NCBI RefSeq assembly: GCF_964204645.1 | Contig: NC_134036.1 | Coordinates: forward strand, 10,836,704-10,900,703 | Length of the DNA: 64,000 nt | Direction of reading: 5' to 3' | DNA from: Tubulanus polymorphus | Lineage: Eukaryota; Nemertea; Palaeonemertea; Tubulaniformes; Tubulanidae | In this document: positions 21,297 to 33,315 of the stretch, piece after piece | How the letters are laid out: each line of letters opens with the position of its first letter | Numbering within the stretch: position 1 is the first letter of the stretch | Translations under genes and position numbers: made by a program | Notes under the pieces: model-generated | What the model saw: only the letters and a program-made list of their open reading frames with translations | What the model was told of the DNA's origin: nothing | The model's database searches: none

Positions 21297-21602
21297 TTGG
21301 ATGGTACGAGTGTACGAATTGTACGAATGGCACGAGTGTACGAGGGCAACATATATAATTTACATATGTTTTTTTAATTTAAAAAACAGTACGAGTTTGA
21401 TTTCAAGTTATTTTATCAATTTTATACCATATTTAAATATTATTTAAATAAAATATATATTGTGTTATATTTAATATAGAATACAAATATTATATTTATA
21501 CTCGTACCATTCGTATCATTCGTATGTTTAAATATAAAATATATATATTATTACACTCGTACACTCGTACAGTTCGTACCATTCGTACCATTCGTACATC
21601 AA
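21297..21602. repeat. GTACGA-based repeats in opposite orientations between convergent genes
   Basis: At 21300-21350 GTACGA recurs about every 9-10 bp on plus (GTACGAGTGTACGAATTGTA and onward). At 21555-21598 the reverse complement TCGTAC recurs five times (ACTCGTACACTCGTACAG and onward). Two more half-sites lie between (21387, 21496-21522). The array sits between the ATPase end and the converging minus-strand gene. It could be a terminator, a replication or packaging signal, or a simple minisatellite. Confidence 0.8.
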
Positions 21603-22490
21603 TATGTATAGGAAATTAAATCTTTTTCATTTTCATATTTTTCTTTAAGCTTATTATATTCTAACCATATATTCCTTTTCATTTGCATTGTTACAATTCC
21701 TAAATGATTCCCGATTCTATATTTATTGAATGTTGCTCTTGAAAATATTTTTGGAATATAATTTTCGATTTCATTTTTAGATGGATGTTTATTTAAAAAT
21801 TCTCTAAAATCATCATATTAAAGTTCAAATAAGTTCATGGCATGAGTTAAATTTGGTTTAAAGTTAACTTTTTCAATATGGTAACTATATCATTACTGGA
21901 GAAATAATCTAATAATGTTTTTCTATACCACCGATAATCTGATATATTTATTTAATTGAATTTTGGATTTATAATTAATGGATTCTCTATTACATTATCT
22001 GTACCTATATGCTTAATTGAGTATCTATGATTCAATTGTTTGTCATATATTACATATTCTTTACATTTTCACACCAAGATTTAAATACGTGTATTGCATG
22101 GGCTGAATCATTTCCACCTTTTGTTTTTTTAATTTATAATGTTTTGACCAATTATTCTTTGTTATACATTCATTACAGACACGATAACTTTGCATTTATC
22201 TTTATATATAATAGCATATGTTTTTACTATTGTAAAATATGTTCAGCTTTTTTGATGAAACAAATAATCATTATAATTATCAAAATCCTCCTCACAAGAC
22301 ATGCATCTAATGATATCTTTTGGTTTAACATTTGATTTTTCTATTTCATAGTTAGAAGTAGATTCTGTTACATCTTCTTTTTTTTGTTTCAATATTATCT
22401 TCATTCTTTGTTGCAATATTATCTTCTATTTTTCTTTCAATATCATCTTCTTTTTTAGGCTCAATATTATCTTCTATTTTTGTTTAAATA
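21603..22490 (-). pseudogene. Minus-strand provirus gene with zinc-finger-like motifs, heavily frameshifted
   Basis: On the minus strand, AT-rich coding-like sequence runs from about 22490 down to about 21605 in alternating frames. It begins with a Glu/Asp/Lys-rich repeat (IEDNI repeated three or four times, 22400-22490). Next is CMSCEEDFDNYNDYLFHQK (about 22245-22302), then CNECITKNNWSKH (about 22155-22195), both zinc-finger-like. The last segment is RATFNKYRIGNHLGIVTMQM, ending LKEKYENEKDLIS. Frames change at least four times. It converges on the ATPase gene. No family is recognised. It is treated as part of the provirus because of its composition and style. Confidence 0.55.
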
Positions 22491-22496
22491 TTAATT

Positions 22497-22536
22497 CACC
22501 TGATGATGGCTGTTAGTCAACAGCCGAAACGTTGTG
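22497..22536 (+). ncRNA. Hammerhead ribozyme-like motif (Penelope/retrozyme type)
   Basis: The core CTGATGA (22500-22506) is followed by helix II GGCTGTT-AGTC-AACAGCC (perfect 7 bp), then GAAACGTT (22526-22533). GAA-ACGU-U gives a 2-bp self-complementary helix III with cleavage expected after 22533. Helix I forms from CAC (22497-22499) and GTG (22534-22536). All invariant core positions fit. Such motifs with minimal helix III are known in Penelope-like elements and animal retrozymes and act best as dimers. Confidence 0.7.
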
Positions 22537-22559
22537 CTTTCGTAATAATAAATTTGATA

Positions 22560-22800
22560 GTATAATTTCAAATTCGAAGTGTGGGATTTCTTCATTTATC
22601 TACAGTTTACACGGATTATAGTGTTTATTCGACAACTAATTCCTCCCAATGTCAATCGATCGAAACTCGACCAAGGGGTCCGATATTCAAACGATTCCTC
22701 CAAAAGTCCAACGAAGAGAATTTTACCTGGTCTTATATTCAAAGTATTGACTTAGGGAAGAATATTCTAAACGTTATAACCTGAACTTTTAGAATTATAA
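22560..22800. repeat. Inverted copy of the GGAATATTCCTCC minisatellite
   Basis: Read on the minus strand, 22640-22760 matches 28030-28170 on plus. Both have AATACTTTGAATAT, AAATTCTCTTCGTT and ACCCCTTGGTC followed by TTTC and ATCGATTGAC. It lies just past the hammerhead-like motif. GGGATTTC at about 22582 matches a word at the same distance from the other hammerhead-like motifs. Confidence 0.75.
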
Positions 22801-25398
22801 CCTGAACTTTTAGGTATTGATGCGTTGGGTGTTATTTGTTTTTCTTTTTAAAAAACAGTACCCAATGAAGCCAGGTAGATTTAGGAATTTCAAATGTTAC
22901 GATACACAATATCCTAGAGCATGAGATGGTATGACGCTTACATATAATTTTAGAAAACTTAATAGATTTAGTATTTTCTTTCTCTAACAGTAAATTGCTG
23001 TAACTTGTTCGACAATCTGTTGAAATCAGATCTAATCAGTGCGCTTCTCATTATAGAATAAACACGAAGTTGAGAAATCGTTATCAAATCACGTGTATAA
23101 TATAGAAATTGAGTTTAGATTTTACAGGGGACTATATAAAGATTGGTTAAAATTTGATCGCGTGAGATAAAAGAAATTCGAGTCTTTCTTTCATTTTAAG
23201 GTCGCAAATTAGCCATTGTCCTAGTGTGCATTTTCTCATTTATACAAGTGTATTCGGTATAAGGGTTGATGTTTCACTCTTCACTCTTTTATATATAATT
23301 CCGAAAGTTAATTAGGAGGTTTATACTGCTAACCGAACTCAGTTTCAATTCAGTTCAGTTTTAGTTTATATGCATTGTGATTTATGAAATAAGAGAAAAT
23401 ACAATCCAGCCTACTAGCCACTGAACGTTAGCACCCAGAAAACGTCCGGAATTTACGGAGAGAGAGAAGAGAGAAAAACATTGTTATAAAAATATCGGAT
23501 AAAATTTATTCTAAACATAAGTTACTAAGCCCAGGACTCCGGATATCGGGATGAGATGTCTGAGGCAGATTTCTCCCATTGTCGCACACCCAATAATTAC
23601 TCATGTGACCATTGTGTTTAAACAACTCTCACAATCAAGCTTTAGATTAAGTGACCTGCGGTATACATGATTTCGTATTGATTCATGTAGCCTTATATAG
23701 TCCTTACATTGAAATTAGTGGATAGAATCATGGACTCTAAACGAATCAATCGTTTTAGAGTCCATGATAGAATGCATCTTACTTTTTCTAGACGAAGATC
23801 TGTCTTGATTGACATACCATGGGTTCGGAAACTAGTTGACTTAAAAGCACACACACATTAAGTCGCTATCCTAGTAATTAATTCGACTTAAAAATCGATT
23901 GATTATTATTGAAATAAAGAAAGATGAAAAAGATAATCAACGTTTTTAAGGATAAATGTTTCGTTGTTCGTGATATTCAGCACACACCAATGTCCAGTTG
24001 AATTTGACAATTCAAAGTTATTACAAAAGGAGCAAATTCTAATATTCATTTAGCGGCAATTAATCCCAATTTTTCCCTAGGCCATTTTTTCCGTTCACCC
24101 AAAGATTGATATACTTCGTTAATACTAAATTAATACTAAAAGTTATCGCACAGGACAAATATATCGCTAGGAAGTTCAAATATATTACACTAGCTTTGAT
24201 TTAAGCGATTTCAAATTAAAAGTTTTATTATTTTCAATAATTTTCGCATCGCACAGCGAAATATATTTTTGATTTACGGGTGCCTCATAGGCCTGTCATC
24301 GCTAGTACATTGCTCATCATAACGAATTCTCTTTAATCGAGCAATATTTACTTAGGGCTTAATCACTGACTTTCTATAGATAAAGAGCTATACAAAGACT
24401 AATCCCATAAAATTCAGTGGCTTGTTATTGTCAGCCTGCTTGTATACCAAGCTTCGCTAACATAAACGATAAAGTTGCCCTTTTTACTGAAATCTTGACG
24501 TATCAAACCATAGATAAATAATACTAAAAAAATTGCTACAATCATTATTTCGCAATCGGAATCTATCCTGATTTGAAAGGCACTTGTTGACATGTGGGGG
24601 AAAATTGAAAATTTTCACAGAAATCAATTTGAAACGATTCCAGTTAGTTTGGACTAAATTTTGCAATACAAACGAAAAAACAGGCCAACAGCAGGAAATC
24701 ATAACCTCTTCAATGGGATTTCTCGGGGGATTCTTAACGGGGAATTTCGACCATTCCCATGTAAACGAGCATGTAACAAAAACCCTTTGGAAACATCAAT
24801 TATTCGCATGTATCAATTTACGCTACTTTTGATTATACTGCCTAATCCGCCTAATCAAATAGTGCAATGGCAGCTGATAATGTGTGATAGAAATCATGGA
24901 GATGACGAGTTGATTGAGCCCAAGGCGCACAGTCAATAGTAGTTGAATAGAAACTACAAACATAATTCATTTTCTTTAAAATTGTTTCAACTATAGAGAT
25001 TTATTACAACTTGTCAACAGTTTAATTTCTATAATGCAATGACGTATGTATGGATATATTTTGTTTGTTTGTTTTACGCGTGAAACTGGAGCATAATACC
25101 TCCGCCCAAACATTCCACGCCCATGATACCATTTAATGAATCCGAAATATATCCAGGCCCAACATCTAGAGTTCATCCTAAATGATGAAGACTAGGAATA
25201 TCTTAGCAATATAATTTTCGGAAAGAGTTTAGAATAGCAGGCCAGACTCATTGTTAGGATCCACCATAGTTCTATAGTGAATTGATTACAAGTAGTTAAT
25301 TCAACAAAACAAACGTAAATTGTTCATAATTAGTGCATCCCCAAGACCATTATTCAAAATTACAAACTACATCTATGGTTAGCGGCAAAAATCATCTC
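22800..25398. other. Non-coding stretch with a hairpin and a dispersed repeat
   Basis: No gene is recognised. At 23727-23768 ATCATGGACTCTAAACG pairs with its complement across a short loop (one extra T). The segment 24165-24275 resembles 25665-25770 on the same strand (both have AATATATTACACTAGCTT, TTTCAAAT and GCATCGCACAGC), so it is a dispersed repeat. Confidence 0.55.
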
Positions 25399-26083
25399 GG
25401 TAAAAATCCCCGATTTTTTAGTGCAGGTAGAAATCCCCCTCCTTTTGAATGGATTGTAGATACAATCTTAAGGTCAATTAATTCATATTATTGATACATA
25501 TATCCAATTTATTCATATTTTACTGTGAAACACCATAATGATATCATGAGTATACAAACTATAGTATATACTATTTGAATTAAAACATACAACAAAATTA
25601 ACATTGTTCATTACTACTTAATTGGTAAATAAAGTGATCGCACAGCTTAATGAAAGGGTTCATCGCACATTACAAATATATTACACTAGCTTGAATCTAA
25701 AATATTTCAAATCAAAAGAACATTATTTCAAATAATTTTTGGCATCGCACAGCTGAAATATACCACAGTTAACAAGAGTCCGCAGTTCAAAAATACTCCT
25801 GTTCGAATCTTTAGATATTACAAATAAAAATTTATTATTCTTATCAATTCTAACAATTTATTTTATGCTAAGAGTTTTACTTAAGAATTTATCGCAACGA
25901 AAGATTTCATTGCACAGTTCTAACATATTTCAGTCTCATAGCAAATTAATAAAATTGGAGAAACATTTTGCTTTGAAATGTCTTTGAAAATCACCGAGTG
26001 GGGATTTTTACCTACTTTGAATACTTTGGGTTTTACACGGGGGATATTTACCTAGGGGATTTTTACCAGGGAGATTTTTACCT
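25399..26083. mobile_element. Element with GGTAAAAATCCCC inverted ends
   Basis: At the left, GGTAAAAATCCCCGATTTTT (25399) and GGTAGAAATCCCCC (25427) face GGGGATTTTTACC repeated several times at 25998-26083 on the right. This gives a roughly 685-bp unit with multi-copy subterminal repeats. No coding capacity is evident. It contains one copy of the TTACACTAGCTT dispersed repeat. The boundaries are approximate and no target duplication was seen. Confidence 0.55.
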
Positions 26084-27930
26084 ACAACCATATTCCTATG
26101 TTTTTTTGAATGGTTGAAGGTTTTTTGAGGGAGATATTTTGTTTCAGATATTCTGGATATGGGACTCATTATCATCTCTAGCTACGGTAGATACTTTTCT
26201 CATTGGTTATTCGCTACGATATTTATTACATATCACGCAAATCCGCATATACGCTTGAATTTATACTGTTAGCAGATATCACAAAGTTTGCTCATTTTGT
26301 AATAATTTTGAAATCGTCAAATTTTATTGCAGAGATTCCTCGATATATCACGAGTAATGAAACAGATATCTCATTTAAACGTAGATTTTTCTTTTATTTT
26401 GAAATCCATAGCAAACATTTATAGGAACCTAATGTTATTGAGCATAAAGCTTCTGACCCTCCTTGCATTTATACATCGAGAAATCCAACTCTAAACTATA
26501 AAAGACTTTTCATCATGGTGTAATATAGCTTGTGCAAAAGGACGCCACTCAGTCATTACGTAAATTGTGAGAGGTGTTTATACATAATAGTTCCATGTGC
26601 AATTCATATATTGGGATCACAATCGGAAAAGATCTGCTTAAAACACTTTATCACCTTAGGGAGTTTGTGCTTCTTGATTACTCGATTAGCAGTGACACCG
26701 CAGATAAAATTCCCCCTTCAAAATCGCCCTTTCCAATATTTAATTAAAAGCCATTCAAAGCAAGATATTTTCTCAATTCTTTTTGTATTTAATCATAATT
26801 AATAACTTATTCTTAATAGTAATACATGTAATATCATTAGGAATCTGATTATATGCACTTCTAGTTGTAAAACGTAGCTGTCGGATCTACGAGCAATTAT
26901 CTCATTAATGAGATAATTGCTCGTATGTCGGATGGATGGACATATTGGTGTGTACCGGTCAACAGTGTCTGTAATCAAAGATGCCATTTGATATCTGTCG
27001 AATTTCTATGAAAGAGTACAAACAGAAATATAAACCGGCCTATACAGGGTACAAATCAGAAGTTAAAACTAGGACGATGGCTAATTTGCAAACAAATTGG
27101 CTCGAATCAGGGTCCGACTTTAATTGTTTTCATGGCTTACCAAATAGCGCGCTGATTTTCATGTTCAAATTTATTTCACATTCAAATGCAAACCCATTCA
27201 TTCGATACTTAACAATGCTTGTAGAGACTCTAAAACGAGTCCATACTTAAGCAAAGCGAAGTGACTGACTTCCAGAACCAGTTTAAATTAACACGCTAAT
27301 TGGACTCAGCTTCATTTGACTCAGGTCTGGTCGGACTATTTGGTCGGGCAATTAGGCATGGGTTAATTTGGCGCCCATATCGTTTGTTGTTTCTTTTCGT
27401 CAGATCGCTCCGCCCTACCTTCAACTTATTTTTTATTATCCACGTATTTCAAATTCGATTTCTTCAACTTGTGTTAATTTTATACCCATGAAAAGCACAC
27501 TGGTTACAATTGGCAGCAGTGCGCTATATAATGATGAGTAATATTGATTATTAATATCAATATCAAATGTGAATTCGCAGTTGAAACATAATTGATTTGA
27601 TCAACAATATAATTTGATGTAGACCTCCCAGCGTGAATCAATCAAGAAAAAAATTTAACTAGTCGTCTCAGATCAAAACAAGAAAAAGGAAGATGCATTC
27701 TAACAACTGATTGCGATGTGAAGACTATATTAGGCTCATTATTAGAACCTGTACTACAGCTATTTAACTTTCTAAAATTATTTGTCGCAGACCCTCAAAT
27801 ACAGTGTATATTAACAATCAAATTGCCTAAATATGTCTGGTTTCGTCGCTATAGTATACTATTTATTCAAAACAATTACATCAATATCATTTATGTAGAC
27901 CTATCATTCTAAAAGCTCAGGTTTTTAGCG
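26084..27930. other. Non-coding stretch with a 38-bp perfect palindrome
   Basis: Short open frames occur but none has a recognisable domain or splice context. The main structure is the palindrome at 26888-26925. Confidence 0.5.
26888..26925. repeat. 38-bp perfect palindrome
   Basis: The half-site TACGAGCAATTATCTCATT is followed directly by its exact reverse complement, with no spacer. Confidence 0.95.
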
Positions 27931-27934
27931 TTTA

Positions 27935-28195
27935 GTGGTTTGGACGAATATTCATCCCAAAGTCAATATTTCGAATATCAGACCTAGGTCCATTTTCCTT
28001 CGTTTGACAGTCGGAGGAATATTCCTCCCGACGTCGATACTTTGAATATCAGAACTGAAGGTCAAATTCTCTTCGTTTGACCTTGGAAGGAATATTCCTC
28101 CCAAAGTCAATTGTTTGAATATCAGACCCCTTGGTCAAGTTTCCATCGATTGACTTTGGGAGGAATATTCCTCCCGCAGTCAATTTTTACAATAG
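27935..28195. repeat. Minisatellite with GGAATATTCCTCCC units (about 62 bp)
   Basis: About four units are seen, each with GGAATATTC(C)TCCC, an AGTCAAT-type stretch, TTTGAATATCAGA and a GGTCAA...TTTGAC stretch. GGAATATTCC is itself palindromic. An inverted copy of two units lies at 22640-22760. Confidence 0.85.
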
Positions 28196-28199
28196 CGGT

Positions 28200-29479
28200 C
28201 CTCTTAATTGGTGATGATCAATGAACGTGCGGCTCATATTTCTATTGTGTGCATATCCGGTGTAACGCGCGACACGCTTACATAATCTTATCTGTAAATG
28301 TGAAGACCTCGGGGGCATTATGTTCTCTAAAGCCCGACATTATCCCACATTCGGGACTATGAATGGGTTGATTTTACGGCTGAGTCGACATGTTTAACAA
28401 TTTTTAACTGTTCATTTATGAATATTTGAAGACTTATGAACTAAAAATTACTTAAATTTTTGATACATTTTGAGAAAGTCACAAAACATTTGAGACTGCG
28501 TTAGTAGGTGATATTAAAAACAAAAACACATTTACGGTTTAGGACGCTTTTACGGTCCAGCATCGCCTGTCGCTTGAGGAGCGAGAAACATTCAATGTAT
28601 CCATCAATCAATACATTATGCCTACACTTGATCTGATCTCATAACTGGATCTATGAAAACATTGTGGAAATAATCCGTCCGTAATTTCAGTTGACATAAA
28701 GTTGAATAAAAGAAGGTTTCTATAATTGATAAAGAATTATTGCATGTAATATTTCTTATTAACCCTTTTGCCCGATGAAGCATCAGTAAAGCCTCTTACA
28801 CACTACGTTATTTTTACAGCGAATTTATTCGCACAGCGTGTTTCGGTAGAATGCGCGAGTGTCTGCGTAAAACTAGCTACGTATATTTGCTCAACGTATG
28901 TTAGGGACTTACCTTTTGGCCGTGAAGTCGTGCGTCTAATACAGTACACGGCTGAATGAGAGTTTCACCGACGCCAGAACGATTATGTTGCAGGCACAAG
29001 CGCCAACGATGTTTGTTCCTAGGTTATATACCTAAAATCGACTCTTAACGCACTGGTGATCACGGGACAATTATTTTATGGGAAGGAAAAATCGATCGAC
29101 CGGAAGTTCGGCCTCAAAAATTTAGGGAGACCCGGGAGAAGTTATTTCCAGAATTTGGTGCAAGAAAGTATTCGTTCATATAGGGAACAATATGCGCGAG
29201 ACGGCTGCGCGTGGTTGAATCAGTCAGACCGCTACACGCGCCACTTTTTGGCCGAGACAGTAACTTCTCGAAGTAATTAAGAGCGATTGACGCATTAAAT
29301 CTGCTCGAGACAGTCGTTTATCTGCGTTTAGGCGATTACTTCGCTGCGTTTAGGCAATAAATTTAGTTCAGCGTTCTCACTATAAGAATAGCCGTTTGCT
29401 GTCGTATGTGTCTAACACCCTAAATTTAACAATCTAAATTCTACATGAATCACCTACATTCGGCTGTTAGTGGTACTTC
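28200..29479. other. Non-coding stretch, no gene recognised
   Basis: Open frames of 60-75 codons at 28768-28959 and 29056-29280 have no recognised domain, no splice context and no partner elsewhere in the window. They are not called as genes. Confidence 0.5.
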
Positions 29480-30480
29480 AGACCAGTAGAAAACATCGTA
29501 ATCAACAATAACCGTTTCAAGAAAATTATTGTGTAAACTTGGGATGATTCGTATCCGTGGAAGATAGTAAGTTATTGATTCTAGAGTACCATAAAACTCG
29601 ATGGGATATCGTTTTACAATCTTCCGTACGCAAATTATCCTGATATGAAAATAAATAGTACTTCAATGGACTACTTCTAAATATACTGTATAATTATGTA
29701 GTAGTATAAGAACAGTGGATCAGCAGGCCACCTGAGACCAATCTACGGTCTGAGGTTAGTTGCCGAAGGTTGTTCAGAGTTTACCAGTGGATTGTTAATA
29801 TTTTTAATTGCAATTAAAACTTCATTGCTAAAATAACTTTGTATTTGTAGTATAATCACACTCAAATGTAGTTAATTGAAAAAACAATTAAACCCGCTGC
29901 GTATAAATTTAAAAATATGATCTCTAGTGAGAGATCGAACGTCGTGTCGTAATTTTTCAATGATAAGCAATAGTTCGAAATTTTAAATGTGCGCGTAGTG
30001 GGTCTTTTTCACATTAAACGTGCATTTGGTCATGTATCATATTGTTTAATGGTTAATCTAAACTTTTTGTGAGTTATTAGTCCCGGAGTATCACTGAACG
30101 ATTCATATAATGCAGGATGCAATATTTCACGGAAAACAGTGGAAATAGCTAGAAAAGGTAACAATGTGCTTGCTAATGTACTAATAATAAGTGCATTGGT
30201 AAACACAAAGCAAACATACATTGGTTGCTTAGGTTTTTCGAAGGGGAGACTTTTTGGGAAAATTAATGGTCAATCAGAAAATAAATGGTCAATTATTATC
30301 GAGATATCTAAAAGGGAAGCTTTTCAGGGATCTAAAATGTTGAACTGTCTGTACACAAGGATTTTTTTTTTCTTTGTAGTCCAATGTATGAATCCGTTAT
30401 TACCTCTGGCGTGTAGATACAATACAAAAGCAAGAAACGAAATTCTTAATATGGACTTTCCTAAATTTACGTGAGTGTAT
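29480..30480 (+). repeat. 1-kb dispersed repeat, copy 2
   Basis: It is the partner, in opposite orientation, of 5450-6440. This copy carries extra insertions relative to copy 1, for example a repeated AATGGTCAAT stretch near 30265-30295 and the T-run at 30362. The open frame at 30139-30474 is not conserved in copy 1, so it is probably not coding. Confidence 0.8.
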
Positions 30481-32100
30481 GTTTAATCAGCATCAAAATT
30501 AGGCATTGGTACTCTAGATTAGAGATTATGACCAAAACAAATTGAAAATAGTGAAAACTATTGGATTGAATTCAAATCATGGACGAAGACTGATGTTTTA
30601 CAGACAATTAGATCGAAAATAAGTGATAGATAATGAAGGTCGAAAGAATCTTCTCCAGTAGGTATAATAAGCTTTTATTCACAGAGGTATATTGGCTCTG
30701 GCTGTTCTCTTTCCAGTCTCGTTTTTTTCTACTTTTAATGTTTCCCGGTGTCTCATTTTAAATTATGTTATTCTTTAAAAGGAGACTGGAGGAATGTTGT
30801 AACGTGTGCGGACCCTTACCACACATGGCTGGAATTCTTGGATTTTCGCGTATTTATTTGCACAGGTTTTCCTACGTAGACACATACGTCACATCAAGAC
30901 GTTTTCTTCACATTAAAGACGTGTTTATTCCTGCAAACGGTTTAAAATGCCGTCTGATTTTATCAAAAAGAAACGGTTCGTTTAAGTATTTTACTATTAT
31001 TTTCACTTTTCCCATTTCCAGTCTACGAAAATGGTTAATCGCGCGGTAAAGCTACGGGGAATCCTAGGTTTTCACGTTTGGTGATGTGGCAAAACCTATG
31101 ACAGATGCATAATTTCCCTAACAAAGATACATCTTGTTCTGGACGTTCCTTTTGGACGGCGATACTAAAAGAGGAATTCGTTGTTTTGCATGGACTTGTA
31201 ATAAACATTGTAATTGCACCGTATCATCAGTTGCGCGACAAAATCAAACTTAAGGACAGGTCGTTTGGTAATAATTTGACTTTATTTCATAATTGTAAAC
31301 ACATTTTCGTGCTCTTTACTTCGTATTTTTAAATGCATTTTTGTATGTTAATTGACCATATGCATGTTTTCAGATATTCGAGAGCAACGACATTATTTAA
31401 ACACATCTATCATAAAAATCTTTATCTATCATCAATTCAGAAAACTTGTCTTAAGCACGTGTTCTAATTGCGAAAGCCCAGATTTCACAAACTGTTTTTT
31501 AGTGTCTTCGAGATCTGAAAAATGTAGATGCTCGTTTAAAACGTAGTGGTTGGGAGGCTTGTACAAGAATAAACGAGATTTGAATCAATGATTGAAAAAT
31601 ACATACACCCACTTAACACAAATTTTAAAGATTTAGTATTAAATCAGACCAATCAAAAACAATTGTTGTTTACTGGTAATTGAGTTTCTGATTCATATCC
31701 AAAACATGCTATAAAATCTAGCGTATTAATCTGCCAACATTAATAACCCTCAGCAAAACAATAGAAAGAGACTTTTTCAAACGCACACTTGCGAACTATC
31801 TTTTATTTCTCGCACAATTCATTTTGTACAAGAATCATTACAATCTAGAACAGGGCTCTGGTCGCATCAACACTATAATTTATTTCAAAAACGCACTTAT
31901 AGATCGCATAAACCAAGAAATAATACTGCAACGAAATCTTCATATTTGGAGTCTTAACAATATATTTATAAACCTAGACGTAAACGGACTAAATACAGTA
32001 AACAGAATCACAATTGACACTATCGATGTAGTCTATTAATTACTTAACCTAACGCCTTTTATTTGTTTAGTACACCTACATATCCTGACTTTGACACTTG
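30481..32100. other. Non-coding stretch, no gene recognised
   Basis: Several ORFs of 60-95 codons occur on plus. None shows a domain, signal peptide with splice site, or similarity to other parts of the window. Confidence 0.5.
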
Positions 32101-32620
32101 AGGTATGTTCTGATTTAGAATGAACAGGGATGACGGTCTATCAATGCGCATAGAACTGTCTGACCACTTTTGTCCTATATCATCACATACGCATAGATAC
32201 CTTATTGTTTCTGGTTTTGGACTGTAAACTCAGTCTCACTGCCGCGATAACTGGAAAGCTGCCTCCGTTTTGGCTTCAGGATAGCAAGCTCAGTCTATTT
32301 TTGTGCAGTGGTGATTGGAAGGTTGCCTCCTGACACCGGTCTCATTAAGACCTACCAAAAAAAAACCTAATTGTGACAAATGATTAACTGGGCGTGCCGC
32401 CTTGGTGATCACTGACGGTCTCCTATTACGCTAGCACTGTCAGATAGCCGCCAGAGTGGCATGCAATTTTTTGATCATGCCTGTAAATAAAACCCGATCA
32501 AGACTGTACATATGTATCATTGTATTAATCAAACTCGCGTGCCTGTGTCGCTTTCTTACTGACGGTCTATCAATGCGCATAGCACTGTCTGTTTGATCGC
32601 GACGCATCCACGGACCTAAC
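32100..32620. repeat. Repeats around GACGGTCTATCAATGCGCAT
   Basis: GACGGTCTATCAATGCGCAT followed by AGAACTGTCTG (about 32132) recurs with one change at about 32561-32592. A shorter relative (TGACGGTCTCC...TAGCACTGTC) lies at about 32411. Between them, two related units share AACTCAGTCT/AGCTCAGTCT, TGGAAAGCTGCC/TGGAAGGTTGCC and TCC. No coding is evident. Confidence 0.65.
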
Positions 32621-33315
32621 TATGCACTGTATATTAGAAACACAAAACTGCTCCCCTTGTACAACTTTTACTTTTAGGCAAACTCAGCACCAGATGTGAA
32701 GTACCAACTGCACCCCTTGACGGAGAAACCTATCCTCATCGGAGCGTGCACCGTCGATGTCATACAACTACACTTCGGATACCAGGACCAAACTCTCTCC
32801 TGGATAATTTGCTTTTCAAAATGTGCTTCCGTTTTATCTAGTCAGCACGCGGGACAATCAACTTAGAGGATTTTTACACCAACATCTACCCGAGGAAAGG
32901 CTACAATAAACATTCGGACTATTTACACGTGGAAAACGACCAAAAAAATGTTAAAAATTGACAAAATGATCTTCAACCTTGTAATATATTTATTTCCTAA
33001 ATCTTGATGTATTAAATTAGGCAGCCAACTAAATTAACCCCAATCAGTCGCTTGCCGGTTCAGACTGCTTGGATGATTGTTTGAATGAACCGGAACCGAA
33101 AATTTCAAATTATGTACTTCGATTTAAACAAAAAATTCTGTAAACTCGACCGCCGATCACACAACTATATTTGTACTTCGATTTCCGATTTCAAAATCAA
33201 ACCCCCTGTTTTTGTCCCGGCAGGTGTGGTGGGTTTGTAAGGGACACCAAATCAAAAAATCAAACGAAATTTACCAATCAAATAAATCACAGGGTCAATC
33301 CCTATTTTAAGATCA

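Larger units (their letters stand above)
9570..22490 (+). mobile_element. Polinton (Maverick)/adintovirus-like provirus, decayed
   Basis: This is a block of distinctly higher AT content than its flanks. It holds, in order, protein-primed family B DNA polymerase, a small conserved protein, a penton-like protein, several small (partly membrane) proteins, major capsid protein, an acidic protein and packaging ATPase on plus, then a converging minus-strand gene. That gene set defines endogenous Polinton-type viruses. Integrase and adenain-type protease were not found. Frameshifts or stops hit the polymerase, penton, three small genes and the ATPase. Terminal inverted repeats were not identified, so both ends are estimates: the left by the MITE, the right by a Penelope-like end with a hammerhead motif. 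Without the 2.2-kb insertion the relic is about 10.7 kb, shorter than typical 15-20-kb Polintons. Confidence 0.88.

Noticed and set aside
27935-28195. CRISPR-like array
   Set aside because: Units are diverged throughout with no constant repeat and unique spacers, and the host is an animal.
30139-30474. 111-codon ORF as a gene
   Set aside because: The homologous copy at 5450-6440 does not keep the frame, so the similarity is of repeat DNA.
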